From contig CAZGRL010000031.1 of the NCBI GenBank assembly GCA_964528155.1, positions 1 through 36,631 on the forward strand: a DNA stretch of 36,631 nt. The letters run 5' to 3'. A program made the translations under genes and the position numbers. The notes below the pieces were generated by a model. It ran no database searches. It was given only the letters and a program-made list of their open reading frames with translations, and was not told the origin of the DNA. This stretch comes from G001797105 sp964528155. Its GTDB lineage: Bacteria > Chloroflexota > Anaerolineae > Anaerolineales > E44-bin32. Positions within the stretch are counted from its first letter, which is position 1; every line of letters starts with the position of its first letter. Below, in pieces: positions 1 through 7,644 of the stretch.

Positions 1-99
1 CGAATCCCGGATGCACCCTGCCGCGAATGCGCGCTTGCGGATATGCTCCTCGAGCGAGTTTCCCCAAGACGGAGGGGTAGAAGGGGCTCAACGGCGTGA
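1..99 (+). CDS. C-terminal end of an unidentified gene (partial)
   Basis: Frame 1 is open from the window edge to a TGA at 97-99 and encodes about 32 residues with a CxxC pair (PCRECAL) and an Arg-rich tail. The TGA overlaps a GTG at 96 in the arrangement GTGA, which is typical of translationally coupled genes, so this may be the last part of a gene co-transcribed with the JAB-domain gene. The CxxC could be part of a zinc knuckle. The fragment is too short to assign a family, and a chance open frame is possible. Confidence 0.35.
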   Translation, partial: RIPDAPCRECALADMLLERVSPRRRGRRGSTA

Positions 100-587
100 A
101 TTTAGATCCGTCCTGTATAATTAAAAGAATGAGACAGGCCACTGCAGCTCTGGTCTTCCGCGAGCGCGATTTTCAGATCATGCTGGATCACGTCCGTAGT
201 CGGCACACCGAAGAAATCTGCGGGCTGCTGGCCGGGGCGGGAAACGAGGTCGAACGGGTGATCCCGGTTGAGAACGTGCTGCACAGCCCGTACCGCTACC
301 GGATGGAGCCTCGGGCTCAAGTCCGGGCGATTCAAGCTATCGAAGACTCGGGCTTGTCGTTGGTGGGGATCTACCATTCTCACCCCGTAGGCCCGAGCGG
401 CCTGTCAAGCCAGGATCTGCGTGAGGCGGCCTATCCCGAGGCCGCCTATCTCGTCTGGTCGTTCACCGGTCACGACTGGGAGTTCCGAGCGTTCCGGCTG
501 GAGGACGGGCGGGCGAGCGAGATCCCTATCGTCCAAACGAAGACGGCGGGGTCGGCCGAGGAAATCCACAAGCTCGGCATCGGCTGA
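96..587 (+). CDS. JAB/MPN-domain (M67-type) metallopeptidase
   Basis: A single-domain JAMM protein of 163 residues. The zinc-site pattern is visible: a Glu in EEICGLLAG, then HSHP, then a downstream Ser and Asp (LSSQDLREA). Stand-alone bacterial M67 enzymes of this size cleave isopeptide or C-terminal Gly-Gly type bonds on ubiquitin-like or sulfur-carrier proteins. The substrate here cannot be read from the sequence. Two starts are plausible. GTG at 96 overlaps the upstream stop and follows AAGGGG at 81-86. ATG at 129 lies 7 bases after a perfect TATAAT and would give a leaderless mRNA; it removes 11 residues that the fold does not need. plsY follows 27 bases downstream and is probably in the same operon. 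The family call is firm and the start is open. Confidence 0.85.
   Translation: MNLDPSCIIKRMRQATAALVFRERDFQIMLDHVRSRHTEEICGLLAGAGNEVERVIPVENVLHSPYRYRMEPRAQVRAIQAIEDSGLSLVGIYHSHPVGPSGLSSQDLREAAYPEAAYLVWSFTGHDWEFRAFRLEDGRASEIPIVQTKTAGSAEEIHKLGIG
116..121 (+). promoter_or_regulatory. -10 box (TATAAT) before the internal ATG of the JAB gene
   Basis: A perfect TATAAT is preceded directly by TG and ends 7 bases before ATG 129. Transcription would then begin at or next to the start codon. No -35 hexamer is evident at 16-19 bases spacing. The box sits inside the longer reading frame that starts at 96, so either it drives a shorter leaderless form or it is fortuitous. Confidence 0.4.
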
Positions 588-614
588 GCCTGAGGGAGCG
601 GGGAGGGGAATAGG

Positions 615-1283
615 GTGCAGAGTGTTCACGCGGTGCTGTCTGTTGTGCTGGCCTACGTACTGGGCTCGATCCCGTTCGGTGTTTTGATCGTACGCCTGTC
701 GACGGGGAAGGACTTGCGCGGTCAGTACAGCGGTAGGACCGGCGGCACGAACGCCATGCGGACCGCCGGACCGTGGGCAGGCGTGGGGACAGCCCTGGCG
801 GACGCGCTGAAGGGCGCTGGTGCAGTTTGGTTGGCGCGTGGGTTGACGGGGGGCCTGCCCTGGGTGGAAGTCCTGGCGGGCCTGGCGGCGGTGCTTGGCC
901 ACAACTATTCGGTCTTCCTGATTGAGCGTCGTGACGGCGTCATCCGCCTGCACGGGGGTGCCGGTGGCGCTCCGACCGTCGGCGCCGCATGCGGACTGTG
1001 GTTGCCGTCCCCGCTTGTCGTCGTGCCGCTCTGTCTGCTGGTTCTGCTTGGAGTCGGATACGCTTCGGTGGCGACGATGAGCGCCGGCGTGATCATCACG
1101 GCCTCGCTTATCTGGGCCGCCGGGGCCAACTACATCCCACGTGAATTCATCGCCTTCGGGCCGTTGGTTGAGATCCTTCTCATCGTGGCCCTCCTACCCA
1201 ACATCCGGCGATTGCTGGATGGAACGGAACGAATCGTAGGATGGCGCGCGCGAAAAGGGGGAGGGCCCTCGGAACCCATTTGA
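615..1283 (+). CDS. plsY: PlsY-family glycerol-3-phosphate acyltransferase (variant motifs)
   Basis: An integral membrane protein of 222 residues with the PlsY layout: N-terminal GSIPFGVLI helix, SGRTGGTNAMRTAG loop, D-x-x-KG segment (DALKGAGA), GHNYSVFL and a glycine-rich loop. PlsY transfers an acyl group from acyl phosphate to glycerol-3-phosphate, the first acylation in phospholipid synthesis, at the cytoplasmic membrane. The start is GTG 615, with GGGAGGGG at 601-608 six bases upstream. Two signature loops deviate. The usual SGNxGxTN is SGRTGGTN, and the usual GGKGVAT loop is GGAGGAPT, so the conserved Lys is missing. It may be a lineage-specific form or a paralog with altered substrate. 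Family membership is clear and activity is less certain. Confidence 0.87.
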   Translation: MQSVHAVLSVVLAYVLGSIPFGVLIVRLSTGKDLRGQYSGRTGGTNAMRTAGPWAGVGTALADALKGAGAVWLARGLTGGLPWVEVLAGLAAVLGHNYSVFLIERRDGVIRLHGGAGGAPTVGAACGLWLPSPLVVVPLCLLVLLGVGYASVATMSAGVIITASLIWAAGANYIPREFIAFGPLVEILLIVALLPNIRRLLDGTERIVGWRARKGGGPSEPI

Positions 1284-1445
1284 GGCCCGTCCGGAAGACT
1301 TTCGCCAGACTTCGAAGATCTCCGCTTTCCCCCGCACGATGCAAGTCCAGGCGCCCGGCGCAGAGGTCAGCCTCCACAACCCCGGACGCTCGGCGCATGC
1401 AGCTCTTCCATTAACTGAAGACTGTATTGAATTCGTGAGTGCAGA

Positions 1446-2264
1446 CTAGGCCAGGACGATCACGGCTGCCAAACCGAGGGCGGCAATCGCGCCAAACTCC
1501 AACCAGCGAGATGGGCCGAGCTTGCCGGCGAGGTGAGCCGAGATCAAACCGATCCCGAGGTAGACAACCAGCGTCAGGCTGAGCGCCTCTTGCACCGGCG
1601 TCACACGCCAGTAGTGCAGGCCCCATCCGATCTGTGCGGTGAGCGCGCCGAGCACGCCGGCCTGCATCCAGGCCTGCCCACGCGGCGTCGTGAAGGTCAG
1701 CAGACGACCGGCGACAGCCGCAGAGGCAAGGAAAACCAGCGGGACGGCGAACACGGCCCTGAGCCCGGTCCCTCGGATGGCGAAGAAGGCGCCGGCGAGC
1801 AAGAGCATGCTCAGGGACGACAACCCGACAGCGGCCATGTCCCTTCGCGGATCGAGGGGGTCGACGACGACATACTCCGCCACCAGGACGGAGACGAGGA
1901 GCGAGACCGCCATCGCCAGGCCGATCCAAAGACCGATCCCGGCTGGGACCCGAGCCAGGATCGCCCCCAGTCCCAGGGCCGCCAGGCCAGGGACGATCAT
2001 GTGATCGATGTCAGGGGCGTTGGTTTCTTCGAATCCAGGATGGGAGCGGATCAGCCAATCGGCGCCAGAGGCCGCCAGCGCGGCTGCCAAACTGAGCATG
2101 ACGAATTGCGTGTCAAATTCCAGGCGGACGATCAGACCAAAGAGGGAAAACTCGACAGCGATGCCGGGGAGGACGACGATCCGGATCAAGCCATAAGCCA
2201 GAACGACAAGCGCCGTCAGCGCGCTCAGTCGCTCTCGATCGGGCTGCGGCAACTCGCGTTCCAC
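1446..2264 (-). CDS. Multispanning membrane protein of unknown function
   Basis: A protein of 272 residues made almost entirely of hydrophobic helices, roughly 8 membrane segments, with one short polar stretch near residues 65-85 (IRSHPGFEETNAPDIDH). I see no catalytic motif. It resembles conserved uncharacterised membrane proteins of Chloroflexota (the DUF5656 type), but that is an impression only. The GTG start at 2264 is fixed by the promoter: TGGACA, 17 bases, TAGAAT, then 6 bases to GTG, with no Shine-Dalgarno sequence, so the mRNA should be leaderless. The gene is convergent with plsY; the 162 bases between them show no clear terminator. Confidence 0.75.
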   Translation of the reverse strand: MERELPQPDRERLSALTALVVLAYGLIRIVVLPGIAVEFSLFGLIVRLEFDTQFVMLSLAAALAASGADWLIRSHPGFEETNAPDIDHMIVPGLAALGLGAILARVPAGIGLWIGLAMAVSLLVSVLVAEYVVVDPLDPRRDMAAVGLSSLSMLLLAGAFFAIRGTGLRAVFAVPLVFLASAAVAGRLLTFTTPRGQAWMQAGVLGALTAQIGWGLHYWRVTPVQEALSLTLVVYLGIGLISAHLAGKLGPSRWLEFGAIAALGLAAVIVLA

Positions 2265-2270
2265 GAAGGC

Positions 2271-2299
2271 ATTCTAGCATCCGGGAGTTGGACTGTCCA
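2271..2299 (-). promoter_or_regulatory. Sigma-70-like promoter, leaderless type
   Basis: On the minus strand, -35 TGGACA (2299-2294, five of six matches to TTGACA) lies 17 bases before -10 TAGAAT (2276-2271). The GTG start of the membrane-protein gene follows 6 bases later at 2264, so the expected transcription start coincides with the start codon. This is the best-formed promoter of the leaderless group in the window. Confidence 0.7.
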
Positions 2300-2358
2300 T
2301 CGGAGAGGGACGATGGGGGGCATCCGGGATTCTGTCGCACTCCGCCGTGGAAGAAAGA

Positions 2359-2407
2359 TGGAATTGGGATGGATGGTCGGCGGAGCCGACCATCCATCCC
2401 AATTCCA
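2359..2407. repeat. 23-bp perfect inverted repeat with 3-base loop
   Basis: Arms 2359-2381 and 2385-2407 are exact reverse complements around GGA. The sequence lies in the divergent region between the membrane-protein gene and the prepilin-peptidase gene. It has no adjoining T-tract on either strand, so it is not an ordinary intrinsic terminator. It could be a REP-like palindrome, a large operator, or an RNA hairpin in an upstream transcript. No second copy was noticed in the window. Confidence 0.95.
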
Positions 2408-2499
2408 CCAGACTCGCGCGACGGGCGACGGAAGCCCCACGATGGATGCCATGGGTAGTCCGTCATCCGAGTGGGCGGAGTCGGATATCGGGCAGGATA

Positions 2500-2505
2500 T
2501 ATAAT
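2500..2505 (+). promoter_or_regulatory. -10 box (TATAAT) of the prepilin-peptidase gene
   Basis: A perfect TATAAT ends 8 bases before ATG 2514, and there is no Shine-Dalgarno sequence between them. The spacing predicts transcription starting at the ATG. No convincing -35 hexamer is visible; the large inverted repeat ends about 90 bases upstream. Confidence 0.6.
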
Positions 2506-2513
2506 CGTGCGTC

Positions 2514-3272
2514 ATGGTCGCCATCGCATTAGGCTTTTTGGGTTTTGTCGTCGGGGTCATCATCAACGCCCTGGCGGACAGTCTGCCCGTCGACAGGAAG
2601 ATCCGGTTACCGGTCTGCCACACTTGCGGTGCGCTGCGTCCATGGTATGCCTGGTCGGGCATCCTAGGGCTGCTGAGGGGCGGAAGCACCTGCGCCTATT
2701 GCGGCAGCCGGCGCGGCCTGCGGGCGGCCGCCGTCGAGATCGCAGCCATCGTCGGGTCGGTGTGGATCTATGCCACACAACCCTCGCCGGAGAGGATCGC
2801 TTCCTCGATGTTGGTCTCGGCGATCTTCTTTCTCATCGCGGTGATCGATCTCGAACACCGGTTGATCCTGCACGTGGTCAGTCTCCCAGCGGCGATCGTG
2901 ATCGGGCTATTGGGGATTGTGAGCCCAACCGCGGGGCCGTTGCGAACGCTCGCTGGGGGTGCGGTGGGGTTCGTGGCGGTGTTCGGGTTGTTCCTCCTGG
3001 GAGAAGCATTCGCCCGAGGCATCAGTCGCCTTCGGGGTCAAGCTCTGGATGAGGTCGCATTCGGGTTCGGGGATGTCAATCTGGCAGGATTGATCGGGCT
3101 GGCCGTCGGGTGGCCCGGGGTTGTCGCGTCGCTTCTGGTGGGGATGCTCGCCGCGGGCTTCTTCAGTCTTGTGTATCTGCTCGTGATGCTGACGCGAAAG
3201 CGGTATACGGCCTTCGTCCCGATCCCCTACGGTCCTTTCCTCATCCTCGGCGCGCTTCTGGTCTATTTCTGA
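2514..3272 (+). CDS. Prepilin peptidase (A24 family, with N-terminal Cys-rich domain)
   Basis: A membrane aspartyl protease of 252 residues that cleaves the leader of type IV prepilins and TadE-like pseudopilins. The N-terminal part carries the paired Cys motifs CHTCG and CAYCG of the cytoplasmic zinc domain, which in this family accompanies N-methylation. The two catalytic Asp motifs are visible as AVIDLEHRLI and GFGDVNLAGL. About 7-8 membrane helices give a normal family length. The ATG at 2514 is placed by the adjoining TATAAT. The next genes downstream are TadE-type proteins with cleavage motifs this enzyme could process, although about 690 bases of repeats and a separate promoter intervene. 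Confidence 0.92.
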   Translation: MVAIALGFLGFVVGVIINALADSLPVDRKIRLPVCHTCGALRPWYAWSGILGLLRGGSTCAYCGSRRGLRAAAVEIAAIVGSVWIYATQPSPERIASSMLVSAIFFLIAVIDLEHRLILHVVSLPAAIVIGLLGIVSPTAGPLRTLAGGAVGFVAVFGLFLLGEAFARGISRLRGQALDEVAFGFGDVNLAGLIGLAVGWPGVVASLLVGMLAAGFFSLVYLLVMLTRKRYTAFVPIPYGPFLILGALLVYF

Positions 3273-3312
3273 GTCCGGGCCCCCGATTCCTGGGGGATCG
3301 ATCTCGGTCTCG

Positions 3313-3717
3313 AGCCATTCTGGGCTCCCACAGGAGTCGAGGTCTCCTCTCGGTTGTTCCGGGGAATGAGGGTTTCGCCTGGGCGATTCCCTGGAATAGC
3401 AAGGGCGGGGCATCCAATTCGAGGTCGTCTCCAATCGTGTCATTCCGAGCCCTGCGAAGCCGGGCGAGGAATCAATCGTCATGGTGATCCGGCCAGAGCG
3501 GGAGCGTCTTGAAGCGGCGTCGCCTTGGCCCGATCGGGGTGAGGGCGGCCGGGAGTCTACTCCCCTCTTCAGAATGACATGCCAAGGCAGTCGGCGAATC
3601 CGGAACGAAACAAGGTGTGGAGCCAGACTCGACCCGCGTGTGGTCGCCGTCTCCTGTCGGCTGTTGAGGGGCTTAGGGGTGGCGCCAGGGCGATTCCCCG
3701 GAATGACAAGGGTGGGC
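3313..3717. repeat. Pair of imperfect direct repeats, 307 bp apart
   Basis: Roughly 98-base copies at 3313-3410 and 3620-3717 align without gaps at an offset of 307. The best-conserved cores are GTCTCCT-TCGG, GGGCGATTCC, GGAAT and CAAGGG. They lie in the gene-free stretch 3273-3958 between the prepilin peptidase and the first TadE gene. Sequences of the TCATTCCGGGGAATC type are common dispersed intergenic repeats in bacterial genomes. No open frame here looks real. Confidence 0.6.
3437..3580. repeat. Possible small inverted-terminus element
   Basis: GTGTCATTC at 3437-3445 and GAATGACAT at 3572-3580 are inverted with 8 of 9 matches. They bound about 144 bases lying between the two direct repeats. 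The edges read GTCATTCCGAG and CTTCAGAATGAC, as in dispersed MITE-like intergenic repeats. There is no coding capacity and no obvious target duplication. Confidence 0.4.
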
Positions 3718-3888
3718 AAGGGCATACGCTGTAACCCGGTGGCTTGGGCCGGAGCTATCTTGACATCGGGCGTGCCTCCGGGCGCTCAAAGCCCCTGTGT
3801 TCGGATTCTGTTACAGCGGCGTTACCCAGCGGCGACAAGTCCCCCGACCGGCCCCTGAGTACTACCCCAAGCCGATCGGGCGCCACCC

Positions 3889-3894
3889 TATAAT
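3889..3894 (+). promoter_or_regulatory. -10 box (TATAAT) of the TadE/VWA operon, inside a small palindrome
   Basis: A perfect TATAAT is flanked exactly by CACCC (3884-3888) and GGGTG (3895-3899), so the -10 element is the loop of a 5-bp inverted repeat. Transcription should start near 3901-3902, leaving a leader of about 57 bases that contains GGAGAAGG at 3949-3956 ahead of ATG 3959. No good -35 hexamer is seen, which would fit activator-dependent or repressed control. Confidence 0.55.
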
Positions 3895-3958
3895 GGGTGC
3901 ACATCGGGGAGCGGAAAGGCTCCACCGCTTGTGCTACATCGCTAGAGTGGAGAAGGAC

Positions 3959-4651
3959 ATGGATCCTTCGGTGGCTGAGCAAGATCAGAATATCGAGAGC
4001 CGTCCCAAGAAGCGCCGGGGGCAGAGCCTGGTCGAGTTCACGATCATGTTGCCGGTGATCATGCTGCTGCTCTCGGGGTTGGTCGAGTTCGGCTTCCTGT
4101 TGAACAACTACCTGGACCTTATCGACGCCGCTCGCGATGTCGCTCGGGTCGCAGCCGATGACGACCCCGTCCACGATTGCCGTGGGGCGTTTCACCCCAG
4201 TCCGGTGAAGGCCGGGTCGGACACGGATTGCGGGGAGCCGATCTTTGAACCGTTCGGCTTCTATCAGCGGTCGCTGGATGCCCTGGCGGGTGTGCTATCG
4301 GGCAACAGGGAGATCAACATATCCGAGGCGAACGGGGACGATATGGTGATTTCGATCTTCAGGGTTTCCGGAGGCGCCGTCACCCGCTACCCGCCATTGT
4401 ACAACGACGGGCGATGTGATCAGGGTGCCGAGTTTGGCTGGAGGCTGTACTGCAATCAGCAGTCTTCCATTTCGGATGCCGAAGTGGCTTCCAAGATCAA
4501 CGCGACCGCTCCGGGTCAGGGGTTCATTCTCGTCGAACTGTACTTCAACTATCACATGAAGCTCGGACTGCCCTGGATAACGGCGTTCGTGCCCGATCCG
4601 GTGCTGTTGCACGCGTACTCCATCATGCCGAATGTGCGAGCTGCCCCATGA
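3959..4651 (+). CDS. TadE-like pseudopilin
   Basis: A protein of 230 residues with a basic N-terminus (RPKKRRG) followed by GQSLVEF and a hydrophobic helix (TIMLPVIMLLLSGLVEFGF). This is the TadE pattern: Gly at the prepilin cleavage site and Glu at +5. The rest is an extracytoplasmic domain with several Cys. TadE proteins are processed by prepilin peptidase and work with TadG in surface pilus assembly or anchoring. ATG 3959 is chosen because it follows GGAGAAGG; the frame is open further upstream but that part contains the promoter. The stop overlaps the next start (ATGA), so it is coupled to the VWA gene. No secretion ATPase or Flp pilin is present nearby. Confidence 0.85.
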   Translation: MDPSVAEQDQNIESRPKKRRGQSLVEFTIMLPVIMLLLSGLVEFGFLLNNYLDLIDAARDVARVAADDDPVHDCRGAFHPSPVKAGSDTDCGEPIFEPFGFYQRSLDALAGVLSGNREINISEANGDDMVISIFRVSGGAVTRYPPLYNDGRCDQGAEFGWRLYCNQQSSISDAEVASKINATAPGQGFILVELYFNYHMKLGLPWITAFVPDPVLLHAYSIMPNVRAAP

Positions 4652-6174
4652 GGAACAAGATGATCAAGTCACAGCGGGGTCAGGTCCTGATCTTGATCGC
4701 CATGGCGTTTATCGGACTTGCGGCCTTTGTGGGGCTGGCGGTCGACGCCGGCATTCTGTTTGCCAATATCGGTCACTTGCGCAGGGCCGTCGACGCCGCG
4801 GCTCTTGCCGCCAGCACGCAGTACAGGGCGGACGTGAGCTCCGCTGAGTTGTTGGCGACCGCCAAGGAGTACCTCGCCCTCAACGACATCGACCCTGACT
4901 CACCAACGATCCAGATCGGGGTCTGTGATCTGCCTGCCTATGACCCTGACTGGTCCATCTACAATGATAATAGCCTGTGTAAGGAGGCCAACCAGTGGGA
5001 CTACGATCGCAAGATCGTCCGGGTGAAGGCGGAGCTTCCCGTCGAACTGGCGTTCCTGCCGGTGATCGGCATTAATACCGTCACGATCAAGGCCGAAGCC
5101 TGGTCGGAGGCGGCCTCGGTCGACTTGGTGTTGGTATTGGACACATCTGAGTCGATGGGGGATTCGGATCCAGACTGGCCTGCCTGCAATGCCACGCACA
5201 CGTGCCATCCTTTCGAAGACGTTCGTACAGCTGCCAGAACGTTCATCGGGAAGATGTACTATCCGTATGACCGGGTGGCCATCGTGACATTCGACGCAGA
5301 TGCGGATGTCGTCCAGGAGCTGACCACAAGCGAGTCCGACCTGGAATCTGCCCTTGATTCCATCGAGCTCATTGAAGGCACGATGTGTGGAAGTCCGGTT
5401 GATCCAGGGGGCTGTGTGACCACCAATCTCGCCAGCGGCCTGATTACTGCCGGCGACAGGCTCGCCTTGCCGGCGCCTGCCGGCGGGAGGCAGGAGGCCT
5501 TGTGGGTGGTAGTCGTGCTCTCCGACGGTGCCGCTAATCAGGCGGAGGACACTCGAGATCCACGCCCCAGTTTCCCGAAGGATCCGAATCCGATCTCCCC
5601 GCTCTGGTTGTGTCCGAATATGAGAGAAACCGTCCCGGATAATGAACAGCCGACGTGGCTCAGGCACAGTGCCGAGTTCAACCATAATGGCCCATACTGC
5701 CGTGATGGGCGGTCGGAGACCCGGCACGACTGGACCGACTTCTGGTACGACGTCGAGGACGCCGCCAAAGACGCGGCCGATCTACTGGGGTGCTACCAGA
5801 ACTCCAACCCGCTTCGTTCCACCCACTGCAAGACGTGGGACGGGGATCAGGGTTACGGAGGGCCCGGCGTCGACGACGGTTTTGAGGCGCTGGTGTTCAC
5901 GATCGGAATGGGGCCGACATTGTTGTCAGCGAGCTGCGACCTTGAGTACTACAACGGCTCCGACCTCGATCACACCTGTGAGCCCGATCTGGGGGAGCGT
6001 CTCTTGCGATACGTCGCCGCGGTAGGCGACGACGGAAACCCCGACACCGATTTGTGCGCAGGCTCTGCGCCAGGCACCGACTGTGGCAACTACTACTTCC
6101 GAGAACACGCGACCGACCTCGACACGGTGTTTAACGACATCGCAAAACGCATCTTCACCCGGCTCACGCATTAG
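4648..6174 (+). CDS. TadG-like protein with von Willebrand factor A domain
   Basis: A protein of 508 residues. The N-terminus (QRGQVLILIAMAFIGLAAF) is a TadG-type membrane anchor that lacks the Glu(+5) of its neighbours, followed by the DAAALAAS segment common to this family. From about residue 160 there is a VWA domain with the metal-site motifs DTSES, a downstream Thr (TTNLASG) and SDGAAN, so a divalent-metal adhesion site looks intact. Many Cys pairs fit an exported, disulfide-bonded domain. It probably anchors or tips a surface structure made with the two flanking TadE proteins. ATG 4648 overlaps the preceding stop, and 18 bases separate it from the next gene. Confidence 0.85.
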   Translation: MRNKMIKSQRGQVLILIAMAFIGLAAFVGLAVDAGILFANIGHLRRAVDAAALAASTQYRADVSSAELLATAKEYLALNDIDPDSPTIQIGVCDLPAYDPDWSIYNDNSLCKEANQWDYDRKIVRVKAELPVELAFLPVIGINTVTIKAEAWSEAASVDLVLVLDTSESMGDSDPDWPACNATHTCHPFEDVRTAARTFIGKMYYPYDRVAIVTFDADADVVQELTTSESDLESALDSIELIEGTMCGSPVDPGGCVTTNLASGLITAGDRLALPAPAGGRQEALWVVVVLSDGAANQAEDTRDPRPSFPKDPNPISPLWLCPNMRETVPDNEQPTWLRHSAEFNHNGPYCRDGRSETRHDWTDFWYDVEDAAKDAADLLGCYQNSNPLRSTHCKTWDGDQGYGGPGVDDGFEALVFTIGMGPTLLSASCDLEYYNGSDLDHTCEPDLGERLLRYVAAVGDDGNPDTDLCAGSAPGTDCGNYYFREHATDLDTVFNDIAKRIFTRLTH

Positions 6175-6192
6175 TGTGAGGAGAGAGACCCA

Positions 6193-7623
6193 ATGGCGGA
6201 AGAACACGAACCACGCATGAGACAGGACAGCGGCAAGCGAAGAATCGGGCAGGGCATTGTGGAATTCGCCCTGATCCTCCCGGTTATGCTGCTGCTGATC
6301 TTTGTGATCATCGAGCTTGCGCGGGTGCTGGCTGCATGGCTTTCGGTGGAGAACGCGGCTCGATTCGCCATCCGCTATGCGGTGACCAGCGAGTACGACG
6401 GGGCCCATTGCGCGAACGGAGCGGATCCCATCAAAGGGACCTGCAACGACGAGGCAGACATCCCCGAGGCGCGCATTCTCTCGATCAATGATGTGGCTTA
6501 TTCCGGCGCGGCCGGCATCCTGCGGAATCCGGCCATGACGCCGGCAGATTGGGATAAGAACGGCATGTTCAAGGTGACCATCTGTGCACAGCCCTACCTG
6601 CCGGGGAGATATACCGCGTCGGACCAGAACAACTGGTCGACCGATTGGACCGCGCAATGCAATGTGCCGGGCGGGAACAATCCGGGAGAGGAAGGTCAGC
6701 AGGTGGCAGTGACAGTGGACTTCAACCATCCGTTGATCACGCCTTTCTTGTCTGAAATCTGGCCGCAGATGCACCTGACCAGCCGGCGCGATGGGATCGT
6801 TGAGACCTTCCGCACGGTGCGCTACGTCGGCTCCGGCGCCTATGAGGCGACGGCGCCCATCTACACGGACACACCGACGGCGACCCCGTCGGATACGCCG
6901 ACCGCGACCGATACAGCCAGCCCGACGCCGACTCCGGACTGCGACAAGATCTCCATGACTGGGATTTGGCAGGAACGCTATGACAGGATCGGAGTGAGCG
7001 TGAAGAATGAGAACCCCATGGACGCGTACCTGACATTGGCACGTATCGATTGGCCGCAATTGGACGCGGCTGACTCCTCCAATAGGGTGGACTGGCTCAG
7101 TTGGGGAGGCACCGACTACGGCGACCGATATTGGGACGGGGATAGCTACAATTCGCCGACTTCTCAAGGAAGCCATGAGACGCTCGGCGCCAATGGCAGC
7201 GAGGAATGGTACGTCGACTGGAGACTTGGTTCGTCCATCCCGGCAATCTTCGGCGACTTCGATGTCCAGCTGACTTTTGGGTTCGATGACTGGCCGATAA
7301 CTTGCCCGGTCTCCGACCCTTACCATATCCTCGAGGCGCCGACCAGCACACCGACGCGGACGCGCACACCGACGTATACACCGACCTACGGTCCGTCGCC
7401 GACACGAACGGCGTCGCGAACGCCAACGCGGTCGCGCACACCCACTCGTACTCCGACGTGGGGGCCGTCGCCGACCAAAACCAACACCAAGCCGCCTACC
7501 AATACGCCCACGCCGACCAAGACCAAGACGATAGGGCCTTCGCCGACAAAGACATTCACGAAGACGGCGACTGTGTATTCGCCACCTCCCCCGACGCCCA
7601 CAGTGAAGTTTGGCGATGGATAA
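6193..7623 (+). CDS. TadE-like protein with Thr/Pro-rich tail
   Basis: A protein of 476 residues. Residues about 18-45 form a TadE N-terminus (GQGIVEFALILP plus helix) with Gly and Glu(+5) for prepilin-peptidase processing. An extracytoplasmic region follows, interrupted near residue 225 by a short TPTATPSD-type linker and then a second folded segment. The final 95 or so residues are a TPTRTRTPTYTPT-like repeat with GPSPT spacers, low in complexity and rich in Thr, Pro and Lys. Such tails are frequent in secreted Chloroflexota proteins and probably serve as an extended, possibly glycosylated, wall-spanning spacer. It is the last gene of the operon; a strong terminator follows 21 bases after the stop. 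Confidence 0.82.
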   Translation: MAEEHEPRMRQDSGKRRIGQGIVEFALILPVMLLLIFVIIELARVLAAWLSVENAARFAIRYAVTSEYDGAHCANGADPIKGTCNDEADIPEARILSINDVAYSGAAGILRNPAMTPADWDKNGMFKVTICAQPYLPGRYTASDQNNWSTDWTAQCNVPGGNNPGEEGQQVAVTVDFNHPLITPFLSEIWPQMHLTSRRDGIVETFRTVRYVGSGAYEATAPIYTDTPTATPSDTPTATDTASPTPTPDCDKISMTGIWQERYDRIGVSVKNENPMDAYLTLARIDWPQLDAADSSNRVDWLSWGGTDYGDRYWDGDSYNSPTSQGSHETLGANGSEEWYVDWRLGSSIPAIFGDFDVQLTFGFDDWPITCPVSDPYHILEAPTSTPTRTRTPTYTPTYGPSPTRTASRTPTRSRTPTRTPTWGPSPTKTNTKPPTNTPTPTKTKTIGPSPTKTFTKTATVYSPPPPTPTVKFGDG

Positions 7624-7644
7624 ACCTTGTCGATAAGTGTCCTA

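Noticed and set aside
1533..2504. 323-residue plus-strand open frame
   Set aside because: It is antisense to the membrane-protein gene, rich in Arg/Gln/Asp and free of any domain; a GC-rich shadow frame.
2907..3725. 272-residue minus-strand open frame over the repeat cluster
   Set aside because: It overlaps the prepilin peptidase and otherwise consists of translated intergenic repeats.
3797..3958. Upstream extension of the first TadE gene
   Set aside because: It covers the TATAAT promoter and the ribosome-binding site; the protein from ATG 3959 already has a complete TadE N-terminus.
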